Shown in pieces: positions 7,108-14,917 of a stretch of 17,092 nt of DNA. Within the stretch, counting starts at the first letter, position 1; the number at the start of each line of letters is the position of its first letter. The position numbers and the translations under genes were made by a program. The DNA is from Albidovulum sp. (lineage in GTDB: Bacteria > Pseudomonadota > Alphaproteobacteria > Rhodobacterales > Rhodobacteraceae): the NCBI GenBank assembly GCA_030837825.1, contig JAUQYB010000020.1, positions 1 through 17,092 of the forward strand. Reading direction: 5' to 3'. The notes below the pieces were generated by a model. The model saw only the letters and a program-made list of their open reading frames with translations. It had not been told where the DNA came from and made no database searches.

Positions 7108-9324
7108 TCAGCCCGGCGCGGCTTCCCGCGCGGCGGCAGGCCCCGGCGGGCGGGCACCCGGGGGGCAGAAGGCGGCGATCCTCGCCACGATCTCGGCCTT
7201 CTTCAACGGTTTCGTCAGATAATGGTCGATCCCCGCCTGAAGGATCGAGACGCGGTCCCCCTCCATCGCGTGCGCGGTCAGCGCCACGATCGGCACCCGC
7301 GGGAGCCCCCTCGCCGCCTCCTCGGCACGGATCGCGCGGGCGGCCTCGCGACCGTCCATCTCGGGCATGGAAATGTCCATGAAGACGAGATCGGGCCGGA
7401 AGCTCTGCCACTGCTCCACCGCTTCTCGCCCGTTGTTGGCGAACTGCAGCTCCATGTCGCACTCGGCAACCATCTTGCGGAAGACAAGCTGGTTCGTGCG
7501 GTTGTCCTCGGCCGCGAGCACGCGCATGGGGCGTGCCTGTGCCTGGTCGGGCGGGGCGGCGGGCGGCGCCTGTGGCGGCACCTCGGGCCTGGGATAGGAC
7601 AGGTCCTGCAGCACGCGCAGGAGCTGGCTGCGCAGGATCGGCTTCGGCAGGACCGCGGCAATGCCGGCCGGGCGGTCGCCGACGGCGTCGGGTTCGGAGG
7701 ACAGAAGCAGGATGGGCGCGGTCGCCCCCGCCGAGCGCAAGGCCGCCACGGTGGCGGGCCCGTCGGTTTCGGGCATGGCGTGGTCGGTCAGGATCACGTC
7801 GAAGGGCCCGGCCGACGCCAGCGCGGCAACGGCTTCGGCGGCATTCCGGCAACTCGTGACCGACAGGCCATAGGTTTCAAGCTGGCGCTGAAGGATCACC
7901 CGGTTGATGTGGATGTCGTCGACGACGAGCGCCTTCCTGAGCAGCACCGGACGGTCCGGCCCCGCGCCCGTTCCGGTCCGCTCAGCCGGCGCCAGCACCA
8001 GCTTGAAGCCGAAGCAGGAGCCCTGCCCCGGCTCGCTGTCCACCCAGACCGCGCCGCCCATCAGGCCGACGAGTTGCCGCGTAATCGCAAGGCCGAGGCC
8101 AGTCCCCTCGAACTTGCGGTTCGACTGGTCCTCCACTTGGTTGAACTCGCCGAAGATGTGCTCGATCTGCTCCGGCGCGATGCCGATCCCGGTATCCTCC
8201 ACGGTCACGTGCAGCTCATACTCCCCGCCGGCAAGCTCGAGCCCGACGACGCGGGCGAGCACATGGCCAGTCGCCGTGAACTTGACGGCATTGCCGATCA
8301 GGTTCGTCAGGATCTGCCGCATCCGCCCCGGATCGGCGACGAAACGGGTGGGCAGGAAGATGTCGAAATCGACGATCAGCTTCAGGCCCTTTTCCCGCGC
8401 CCGCGGCTGGAGAAGCAGCATCACCTCGTGCAGGCAGCGTTCCAGGTCGAACGGCTCGGGGTAGAGCCGCATCTTCTCGGCCTCGAGCTTGGAATAGTCG
8501 AGAACGTCGTTGATGATGACCAGAAGCGCCTCGCCGGAAGACCGGATCGTTTCGGCAAAGAGGCGCTGGTCCTCGGTCAGCGCGGTTTCGCACAGAAGCT
8601 CGGCCATGCCGACAACGCCGTTCATCGGCGTGCGGATCTCGTGGCTCATGTTGGCGAGAAAGGCGGATTTCGCGCGGTTGGCGGCCTCGGCCCGCGCCCG
8701 TGCCTCCTCGAGCTCGGCCTCGCGCTCCATCGCCTCGGTGATGTCGAGCGCCATCGACACCAGATCGCCGGCCTCGCCGCGCCGGTCGTGGAAGCGGATG
8801 TGACGGCCGTCGCAAAGCCGGATCACCTTCGGCTCGATGACATCGCGGGTGAGCCGCGCGGTCATCTCGTGCCGCCAGTCGAGCGCTTCCTCGCCTTCAA
8901 GATCGGCGATCCCGCCCGACAGAGCCTCGAGCGCGCGATAGTAGCTGTCGCCGAGCCGGACCCTGGCCGCGCCGAACAGGCCGAGGTAGGCCTGGTTGGC
9001 CGAGACCAGCCGCGCGTCTGCGTCGAAGACGGCAAACCCGTCCTCGATGGTTTCGATCGCCTCCCAGAGGCGGCGCTGCGCCACCTCCGCCTCTGAGGTC
9101 GCGCGTTCAAGATCGTGCATCACCTGCACGTTCTGGCCCTTGAGCGATTCGGCCTCGTGCCGCTGCTGCACGATCTGGTCGGAAAGCGCCCGGGCATGGC
9201 GTGAAAGCTGCGCGTTGGCGGCGAAAAGCTCGCGTTTCTTCTGTTCCAGAAGCCGCTCGGCGGCGAGTCTTGCCCGCCGCTCCCGCGCCAGCTTCTCGGC
9301 CAGGCTCAAGACCGGCTCCGCCAC
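7108..9324 (-). CDS. Soluble hybrid histidine kinase, PAS-HisKA-HATPase-REC-REC
   Basis: The 738-residue cytoplasmic sensor kinase has no membrane segment. In order: an N-terminal coiled coil (about 5-85, charged heptads); a PAS domain (about 88-195, with GFAVFDADARLVSANQAYL); a HisKA domain with phospho-acceptor His228 in SHEIRTPMNG; an ATP-binding domain with N-box Asn345 (NLIGNAVKFT), G1 DTGIGI (377-382) and G2 GTGLGL (407-412); receiver 1 with acidic pair Asp469-Asp470, acceptor Asp514 and Lys561; and receiver 2 with acceptor Asp650 (VFMDISMPEMDG), Thr683 and Lys705. All catalytic residues are present in both receivers. There is no Hpt domain, so phosphate would be passed to a separate phosphotransferase or held as a sink. 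A GTG start is preferred because GGAGAGG lies just upstream, whereas the ATG at 9357 (11 codons earlier) has no Shine-Dalgarno site. It converges with recQ across 10 bases. The signal and partner are unknown. Confidence 0.9.
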   Translation of the reverse strand: MAEPVLSLAEKLARERRARLAAERLLEQKKRELFAANAQLSRHARALSDQIVQQRHEAESLKGQNVQVMHDLERATSEAEVAQRRLWEAIETIEDGFAVFDADARLVSANQAYLGLFGAARVRLGDSYYRALEALSGGIADLEGEEALDWRHEMTARLTRDVIEPKVIRLCDGRHIRFHDRRGEAGDLVSMALDITEAMEREAELEEARARAEAANRAKSAFLANMSHEIRTPMNGVVGMAELLCETALTEDQRLFAETIRSSGEALLVIINDVLDYSKLEAEKMRLYPEPFDLERCLHEVMLLLQPRAREKGLKLIVDFDIFLPTRFVADPGRMRQILTNLIGNAVKFTATGHVLARVVGLELAGGEYELHVTVEDTGIGIAPEQIEHIFGEFNQVEDQSNRKFEGTGLGLAITRQLVGLMGGAVWVDSEPGQGSCFGFKLVLAPAERTGTGAGPDRPVLLRKALVVDDIHINRVILQRQLETYGLSVTSCRNAAEAVAALASAGPFDVILTDHAMPETDGPATVAALRSAGATAPILLLSSEPDAVGDRPAGIAAVLPKPILRSQLLRVLQDLSYPRPEVPPQAPPAAPPDQAQARPMRVLAAEDNRTNQLVFRKMVAECDMELQFANNGREAVEQWQSFRPDLVFMDISMPEMDGREAARAIRAEEAARGLPRVPIVALTAHAMEGDRVSILQAGIDHYLTKPLKKAEIVARIAAFCPPGARPPGPAAAREAAPG

Positions 9325-9369
9325 GTTCGCCTCTCCGTCGCACACGGGCCGAACCATGCCGAATCGTTG

Positions 9370-9384
9370 TGAACGAAGGCTTAA
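9370..9384. promoter_or_regulatory. CtrA-like site TTAA-N7-TTCA (near match)
   Basis: Read on the minus strand, TTAAGCCTTCGTTCA matches the alphaproteobacterial CtrA half-site pair TTAA-N7-TTAA with one mismatch in the second half. It lies about 46-60 bases upstream of the kinase GTG start and about 85 bases upstream of the A2M start, in the divergent gap. In this GC-rich sequence such an AT-rich pair is not frequent, but a single near match by eye is weak evidence. Confidence 0.3.
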
Positions 9385-9400
9385 GAGCTGTCCGTGCCTT

Positions 9401-9417
9401 GTGGCGCCGCTTGCCAC
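9401..9417 (+). other. Small inverted repeat in the A2M leader
   Basis: GTGGC (9401-9405) and GCCAC (9413-9417) form a five-base-pair stem with a seven-base loop, about 50 bases before the A2M start. It could be an mRNA leader hairpin or an operator dyad, or chance in GC-rich sequence. The rest of the 145-base divergent gap between kinase and A2M starts shows no recognisable promoter hexamers. Confidence 0.2.
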
Positions 9418-9469
9418 CCGCCGGCGCCCGTGCCAGCATCCGCGCATTGCCCTGCCCAAGGAGATTTCC

Positions 9470-12400
9470 ATGCGCGCCTTGACCGCTGCCGCCTTGCTGG
9501 CGGGACTTTTCCTTGCCGCGCCAGCCTCGGCGGACGACCGCGACTACCTCCCCCGCCGGCACGCCGTGATGGTCGAGGGCATGGATTTCCCGGGCGGCGA
9601 TCTCGCGCCGCTCTTCGACGTGAGCTTCGAGACCTGCGAGGCCACCTGTCTTGCGGACATGTCCTGTCAGGCCTTTACCTACAATCGCCGCTCGAGCGCG
9701 TGCTTTCCCAAATCCGCGGTCACGGCGCAGCAGCCCTATCAGGGGGCGATTTCCGGGCGGGTGCTCGCTACCGATCCCGCCGCCCTTGCCTCGGCCCCGC
9801 TTCGGGCGGCCGAACTCGATTTCCTGCGGCCCGAGGATTTCGACGCGGCGCTGGCACAGGCGCGCGGCCTTGGCGCCGAACACATCGCCGGCGAGGCGAG
9901 CGCGGCCGACCTTGTCTCTGCCGCCGGGGCCGCGCGCGCAGGCGGCGACCGGCAGGGGGCGATGCGGCTGACCGGGGCTGCGGTCACGCTTGCCGACGAC
10001 GCCGGGCTCTGGGCGGACTACGCCTTGGCCCTTCTCGACATTCCGACCGGTGACGAGTCCCTCCGTCAAGCCCATGCCGGGCGCGCCGCGACGGCGGCGG
10101 TCAATGCCTATCTGAGGACCGACAGCAAGGGGCTGCGGACGAATGCGCTGGTGACGCTGGCGCGCGCCTTCGAAATCACCGGCCGCGGACGCGACATGAT
10201 CCCCGCGCTCCGCCTCGCCCAGTCGCTTCAGCCGCGCGATGAGACCGCCGCGATGCTGGAGGATGCCATCGGAAAATACGGGTTCCGGATTTCCGAGACC
10301 CAGGTCGAAAGCGACAGCGCGTCACCCCGCATCTGCGCCACCTTCACCGAGGAGCTGGCGAAGGCGGGCACCGACTATGCGACCTTCGTGAAGCAGCCCG
10401 AGGCCGGGCTGACGGTGGAGCCGCAGGGCAACCAGATCTGCGTCGGCGGCCTGAAACACGGCAGCCGCTATGCGGTCACCTTCCGCGAGGGGCTTCCCGC
10501 CGCCTCGGGCGAGGAACTGGGCAAGGACGTCACGGTCACCCAGTATGTCCGCGACCGCTCGCCCGCCGTCAGCTTCCCCGGCCGTGCCTATGTGCTGCCG
10601 AGGGTCGGCTCCACCGGCATCCCGGTGCAGACGGTCAACGCGACGGCGCTCGACCTGACTCTTCTCAGGCTGTCCGACCGCAACCTGATCCGGGCAATGC
10701 AGGGCGATTATTTCGGCCGCCCGCTCGACTTCTGGTCGGCGGACCACCTCAGGAACGAGGTGACCGAGGAGGTCTGGACCGGCACCGGCGAGGTCGGGAT
10801 GGAGGTCAACCGCGACGTGACCACGCTCCTGCCGCTCGGCGACGTGATGGGCGATCTCGGCCCCGGCATCTACGCGCTTCAGGCCGCGGTGCCGGGCCTT
10901 GACCCCTACGACCATCCGGCGGCGACGCAGTGGTTCGTGATCTCCGACCTCGGGCTGACCGCGATGGAGGGGGCGGACGGGCTTCACCTCTTCGTCCGCG
11001 CGCTGTCGGATGCCTCGGCGGTGGAGGGCGTGGCGGTGACGCTGGTCAACCGAGCGAATGCGGTGATCGGCACGGCCGCGACCGATGCGCAGGGCTACGC
11101 GCAGTTCGGCCCCGGGCTGACCGCCGGAACCGGCGGGGCGGAGCCGGCGCTGGTGACGGTGGAGAAGGGCGAGGACATGGCATTCCTGTCGCTCGCCGAG
11201 CCGGAGTTCGACCTTTCCGACCGTGGCGTGGCCGGGCGCGACCCGGCGCCGCCGATCGACGTGTTCCTTTCCACCGACCGCGGCGCCTACCGCGCGGGCG
11301 AGACGGTGAACGCCACGATCCTCGCCCGGGATGCGAGGATGGAGGCGCTCGACGGCCTGCCGATGACGGCGCGTCTGGTGCGGCCGGATGGCGTGGAATA
11401 TTCCCGCGCGCTGCTGGCGCCGGCCGGCGCCGGCGGGTTCACCGCCGCGCTGCCGCTTGCCGGCAATGCCCCGCGCGGCACCTGGCGGATCGAGACCTTC
11501 GTCGAGGAGAAGACGGTGCTCGCCGCGCAGGGCTTCCTCGTCGAGGATTTCCTGCCCGAACGGATCGACTTCACGCTCGCGCTGCCCGTGGGTGCGATCC
11601 GGCTGTCCGATTTGCCCGTGCTTTCGGTCGATGCCCGCTACCTTTTCGGCGCGCCCGGCGCCGGGCTCCAGATGGAGGGCGATCTGCGGCTGACCGCGCT
11701 GAATGCGCTCGACGCCTTCCCCGGCTACAGCTTCGGCAAATACGATGAGCCGTTCTCCCCCTGGCGCGACAGCCTCGCCGGCGTGGCCGAGACCGACGCG
11801 GCGGGCCATGCCGAGGTTCCGGTGGCTTTCCCTGACCTCGGCGAGGCGGCCAGCCGGGCGCTGGAGGCGCGGATCGCGGTGCGGCTGAAGGAAGGTTCCG
11901 GCCGCCCGGTCGAACGCCACATCACCCGCCGCATCCTGCCCGACGCGCCGGTCATCGGAATCAAGCCTGCCTTCGCGGAGGGCACCGTCCCGCAGGGGGC
12001 AGAGGCCGCGTTCTCGCTGATCGCGGTCGGCCCGGACGAAAAGCCGGCGGCGCGGCAGGTGCACTGGACGGTCAACCGGATCGAGACGAACTACCAGTGG
12101 TATTCGCTTTACGGCCAGTGGAACTGGGAGGTGACGACGACGCGGTCGCGCGTGGCAGAAGGCGACGCAACGCTGACGCCGGAAGGGCCGGTGACGGTTG
12201 CCGCGCCGGTGGACTGGGGCAACCATGAGATCGTGGTGGAGGCGACGGAGGGCCCCTATTCCGCCTCCTCGATGGAGTTCTACGCCGGCTGGTATGTTCC
12301 CGCCGACGCCTCCGAGACACCGGACACGCTGACGGTCGCGCTCGACCGTGACGCCTATCGCCCCGGCGACACCGCGAAGCTCAGGATCGAGCCGCGGACG

Positions 12401-14917
12401 GACGGCGTGGCGCTGGTCACGGTGCTGTCGAACCGGCTGATCGACATGAAGGCGGTGCCGGTGACGGCGGGAGAGACCGTGATCGACCTGCCGGTGACCG
12501 ACGACTGGGGCGCGGGCGCCTATGTCACCGCCTCGGTGGTCCGGCCGTTGAACGCCGAGGCCGGGCGGGCGCCGACAAGGGCGCTCGGGCTCTCCTACGC
12601 CGCGGTCGATCCCGGCGCGCGGAAGCTTTCGGCCACCTTCGACGTCGCGGCAGAGGCCGCGCCGCGCGGGTCGCTGCCGGTCGCGCTGGAGGTCGAGGGC
12701 GCGGGTGCGGGCGATCCGGTCTTCGCCACCGTCGCCGCCGTGGACCTCGGCATCCTGAACCTGACCGGCTTCACCTCCCCCGACCCGGAGGGCCACTACT
12801 TCGGCCAGCGCAGGCTCGGCGTCGGCATCCGCGACCTCTACGGGCGGCTGATCGACGGCCGGAACGGCGCACCGGGCATCGTGCGCTCCGGCGGCGACGC
12901 CGCTGCGGGGCTGAAGATGCAGGCGCCGCCCCCGACCGAGGAGCTGATGGCCTGGTTCTCCGGCCCGCTGACCGTCGGCGCCGACGGCTATGCCCGGACG
13001 GACATCCCGCTGCCGGCCTTCAATGGCACGGTGCGGCTGATGGCCGTCGTCTGGTCGAAGACCGCGGTGGGGCAGGCAGAGACGGACGTGCTGGTTCGCG
13101 ATCCGGTCGTCGTCACCGCCTCGGTGCCGCGCTTCCTCGCCCCCGGAGACACGTCGCGGGTGCTGCTGGAGATCGTCCACGCCACCGGGCCTTCGGGACG
13201 CATGGGGCTCGATGTCTCGGGCGAGGGTGTGACGCTCGGCGCCGCGCCATCGGGCCTCGATCTGGCCGAGACGGGCAAGGCCGAGTTGAGCGTGCCGCTG
13301 AGCGCCCCCGATGCCGAGGGCACCGCGAGCCTCCGCGTCGCCCTGACCACGCCGGACGGCAGGCAGCTTCTCAAGACGCTGACGATCCCGGTCCAGGCCA
13401 ACGATCCCGAGATCGCCCGGCAGAGCCGGTTCGACCTTGCCGTCGGGGCGAGCTTCACGCTGGACGAGAACGTCTTTGCCGGGCTCCTGCCGGGTTCAGG
13501 CCGCGCCACGCTGGCGGCGGGCCCGCTTGCGCGCTTCGATGCGCCCGGCCTTCTTGCCGCGCTCGACGCCTATCCCTATGGCTGCACCGAACAGCTCGCC
13601 TCGAAGGCGCTGCCGCTGCTCTACTTCGACCAGGTGGCGACGGCGATGGGGGCCGCCGGCGGCAGCGACGTGAGGAAGCGGGTCGATGAGACGATCGCCG
13701 GGATCCTTCTCAACCAGTCGCCCAACGGGGCATTCGGCCTGTGGTATCCCGATGCCGGCGATCTCTGGCTCGACGCCTATGTCACCGACTTCCTCAGCCG
13801 GGCGAAGGCGCAGGGCTACGCCGTGCCCGACACCGCCTTCCGCAACGCACTCGACAACCTCCGCAACCAGGTCAACTACGCGCCCGACTTCGACGAGGGC
13901 GGCGGGCCCTACGCCTATGCGCTGATGGTGCTGGCGCGCGAGGGCGCCGCGGCAATCGGCGATCTGCGCTACTACACGGATGTGAAGGCCCAGGCCTTCG
14001 ACACCCCCATCGCCGCGGCCCAGCTCGGCGCCGCTCTCGCCGCCTACGGCGACCAGCGGCGGGCCGATGCGATGTTCGCCGCCGCTGCGACGCTTCTCGC
14101 CCGGCAGGGCACGACGGAAGCGCATCTCTGGCGCGCCGACTACGGCACCAACCTGCGCGACGCGACCGCCCTTCTGGCACTTGCCACCGAGGCTGGGTCG
14201 GAGGCGATCGACGCCGGGACGCTCGGCAATTCGGTGGCCTCGGCGATGGCCGGCCAGCGGCTTTCGACGCAGGAGGCGGCCTGGGCGCTTCTTGCCACCC
14301 ATGCGCTGATCGACCGGCCGGGGACCGAGGGCTTCACCGTCAACGGCGCCGCGGTCAACGGCCCGCTCGTCCGCGCCCTCGACGCCGACGCGCGGGAGCC
14401 GCAGGTCATCACCAACGGCACCGGGCGCAACGCGACGCTGACGCTCACCACCTTCGGCGTGCCGACCGAGCCAGAACCCGCCGGCGGCAAGGGCTATGCC
14501 ATCGCGCGGAGCTACTACACGCCCGAGGGCGAGCCGGTCGACATCGCCACGGTGCGGCAGGGCACCCGCCTTGTCGCGGTGATCGAGGTGACGCCGACCG
14601 CGGGCGGCGAGGCGCGGCTGATCGTCAACGACCCGCTGCCCGCGGGCTTCGAGATCGACAACCCCGCGCTCCTGCACTCGGGCGACATCGCCGCGCTCGG
14701 CTGGCTGGAGACGGCCGAGACCCGCACAGCGGAGTTCCGGCAGGACCGGTTCATCGCAGCGGTGGACTGGACCTCGCCCGAGCCGTTCCGGCTGGCCTAC
14801 ATCGTCCGGGCGATCTCGCCGGGGACGTTCCGCCAGCCGGCCGCCAGCGTCGAGGACATGTACCGCCCCGACTACCGGGCGCGGACGGCCGCGGGCAGGG
14901 TGACGGTGACGGAGTGA
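9470..14917 (+). CDS. Periplasmic alpha-2-macroglobulin family protein with N-terminal PAN domain
   Basis: The 1815-residue protein is a bacterial alpha-2-macroglobulin, thought to trap attacking proteases covalently through a thioester. A signal peptide (1-21, ending ASA) lacks a lipobox, unlike the E. coli lipoprotein YfhM, so it should be soluble in the periplasm. Residues about 30-98 form a four-cysteine PAN/apple-like module (Cys56, 60, 66, 78). An alanine-rich helical region (about 112-265) follows, then beta-rich MG domains with an MG2-like part starting near 593 (DVFLSTDRGAYRAGETVNATI), a bait-region-type domain near 950-1060 (LTVALDRDAYRPGDTAKLRI), the A2M domain near 1157-1235 (AWFSGPLTVGADGYARTDIPLPAFNG-type), and the thioester domain from about 1340 with YPYGCTEQ: Cys1372 and Gln1375 are intact. 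A receptor-like C-terminal domain ends the protein. The ATG follows AAGGAG at ideal spacing. Its stop overlaps the start of pbpC as GTGA, the conserved A2M-PBP1C pairing. Confidence 0.95.
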   Translation: MRALTAAALLAGLFLAAPASADDRDYLPRRHAVMVEGMDFPGGDLAPLFDVSFETCEATCLADMSCQAFTYNRRSSACFPKSAVTAQQPYQGAISGRVLATDPAALASAPLRAAELDFLRPEDFDAALAQARGLGAEHIAGEASAADLVSAAGAARAGGDRQGAMRLTGAAVTLADDAGLWADYALALLDIPTGDESLRQAHAGRAATAAVNAYLRTDSKGLRTNALVTLARAFEITGRGRDMIPALRLAQSLQPRDETAAMLEDAIGKYGFRISETQVESDSASPRICATFTEELAKAGTDYATFVKQPEAGLTVEPQGNQICVGGLKHGSRYAVTFREGLPAASGEELGKDVTVTQYVRDRSPAVSFPGRAYVLPRVGSTGIPVQTVNATALDLTLLRLSDRNLIRAMQGDYFGRPLDFWSADHLRNEVTEEVWTGTGEVGMEVNRDVTTLLPLGDVMGDLGPGIYALQAAVPGLDPYDHPAATQWFVISDLGLTAMEGADGLHLFVRALSDASAVEGVAVTLVNRANAVIGTAATDAQGYAQFGPGLTAGTGGAEPALVTVEKGEDMAFLSLAEPEFDLSDRGVAGRDPAPPIDVFLSTDRGAYRAGETVNATILARDARMEALDGLPMTARLVRPDGVEYSRALLAPAGAGGFTAALPLAGNAPRGTWRIETFVEEKTVLAAQGFLVEDFLPERIDFTLALPVGAIRLSDLPVLSVDARYLFGAPGAGLQMEGDLRLTALNALDAFPGYSFGKYDEPFSPWRDSLAGVAETDAAGHAEVPVAFPDLGEAASRALEARIAVRLKEGSGRPVERHITRRILPDAPVIGIKPAFAEGTVPQGAEAAFSLIAVGPDEKPAARQVHWTVNRIETNYQWYSLYGQWNWEVTTTRSRVAEGDATLTPEGPVTVAAPVDWGNHEIVVEATEGPYSASSMEFYAGWYVPADASETPDTLTVALDRDAYRPGDTAKLRIEPRTDGVALVTVLSNRLIDMKAVPVTAGETVIDLPVTDDWGAGAYVTASVVRPLNAEAGRAPTRALGLSYAAVDPGARKLSATFDVAAEAAPRGSLPVALEVEGAGAGDPVFATVAAVDLGILNLTGFTSPDPEGHYFGQRRLGVGIRDLYGRLIDGRNGAPGIVRSGGDAAAGLKMQAPPPTEELMAWFSGPLTVGADGYARTDIPLPAFNGTVRLMAVVWSKTAVGQAETDVLVRDPVVVTASVPRFLAPGDTSRVLLEIVHATGPSGRMGLDVSGEGVTLGAAPSGLDLAETGKAELSVPLSAPDAEGTASLRVALTTPDGRQLLKTLTIPVQANDPEIARQSRFDLAVGASFTLDENVFAGLLPGSGRATLAAGPLARFDAPGLLAALDAYPYGCTEQLASKALPLLYFDQVATAMGAAGGSDVRKRVDETIAGILLNQSPNGAFGLWYPDAGDLWLDAYVTDFLSRAKAQGYAVPDTAFRNALDNLRNQVNYAPDFDEGGGPYAYALMVLAREGAAAIGDLRYYTDVKAQAFDTPIAAAQLGAALAAYGDQRRADAMFAAAATLLARQGTTEAHLWRADYGTNLRDATALLALATEAGSEAIDAGTLGNSVASAMAGQRLSTQEAAWALLATHALIDRPGTEGFTVNGAAVNGPLVRALDADAREPQVITNGTGRNATLTLTTFGVPTEPEPAGGKGYAIARSYYTPEGEPVDIATVRQGTRLVAVIEVTPTAGGEARLIVNDPLPAGFEIDNPALLHSGDIAALGWLETAETRTAEFRQDRFIAAVDWTSPEPFRLAYIVRAISPGTFRQPAASVEDMYRPDYRARTAAGRVTVTE

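Noticed and set aside
10322..13180. A 952-codon open frame antisense to the A2M gene
   Set aside because: The A2M frame has matched domains throughout. The antisense product is Arg/His/Gly-rich, has no ribosome site, and follows the codon shadow of the true gene.
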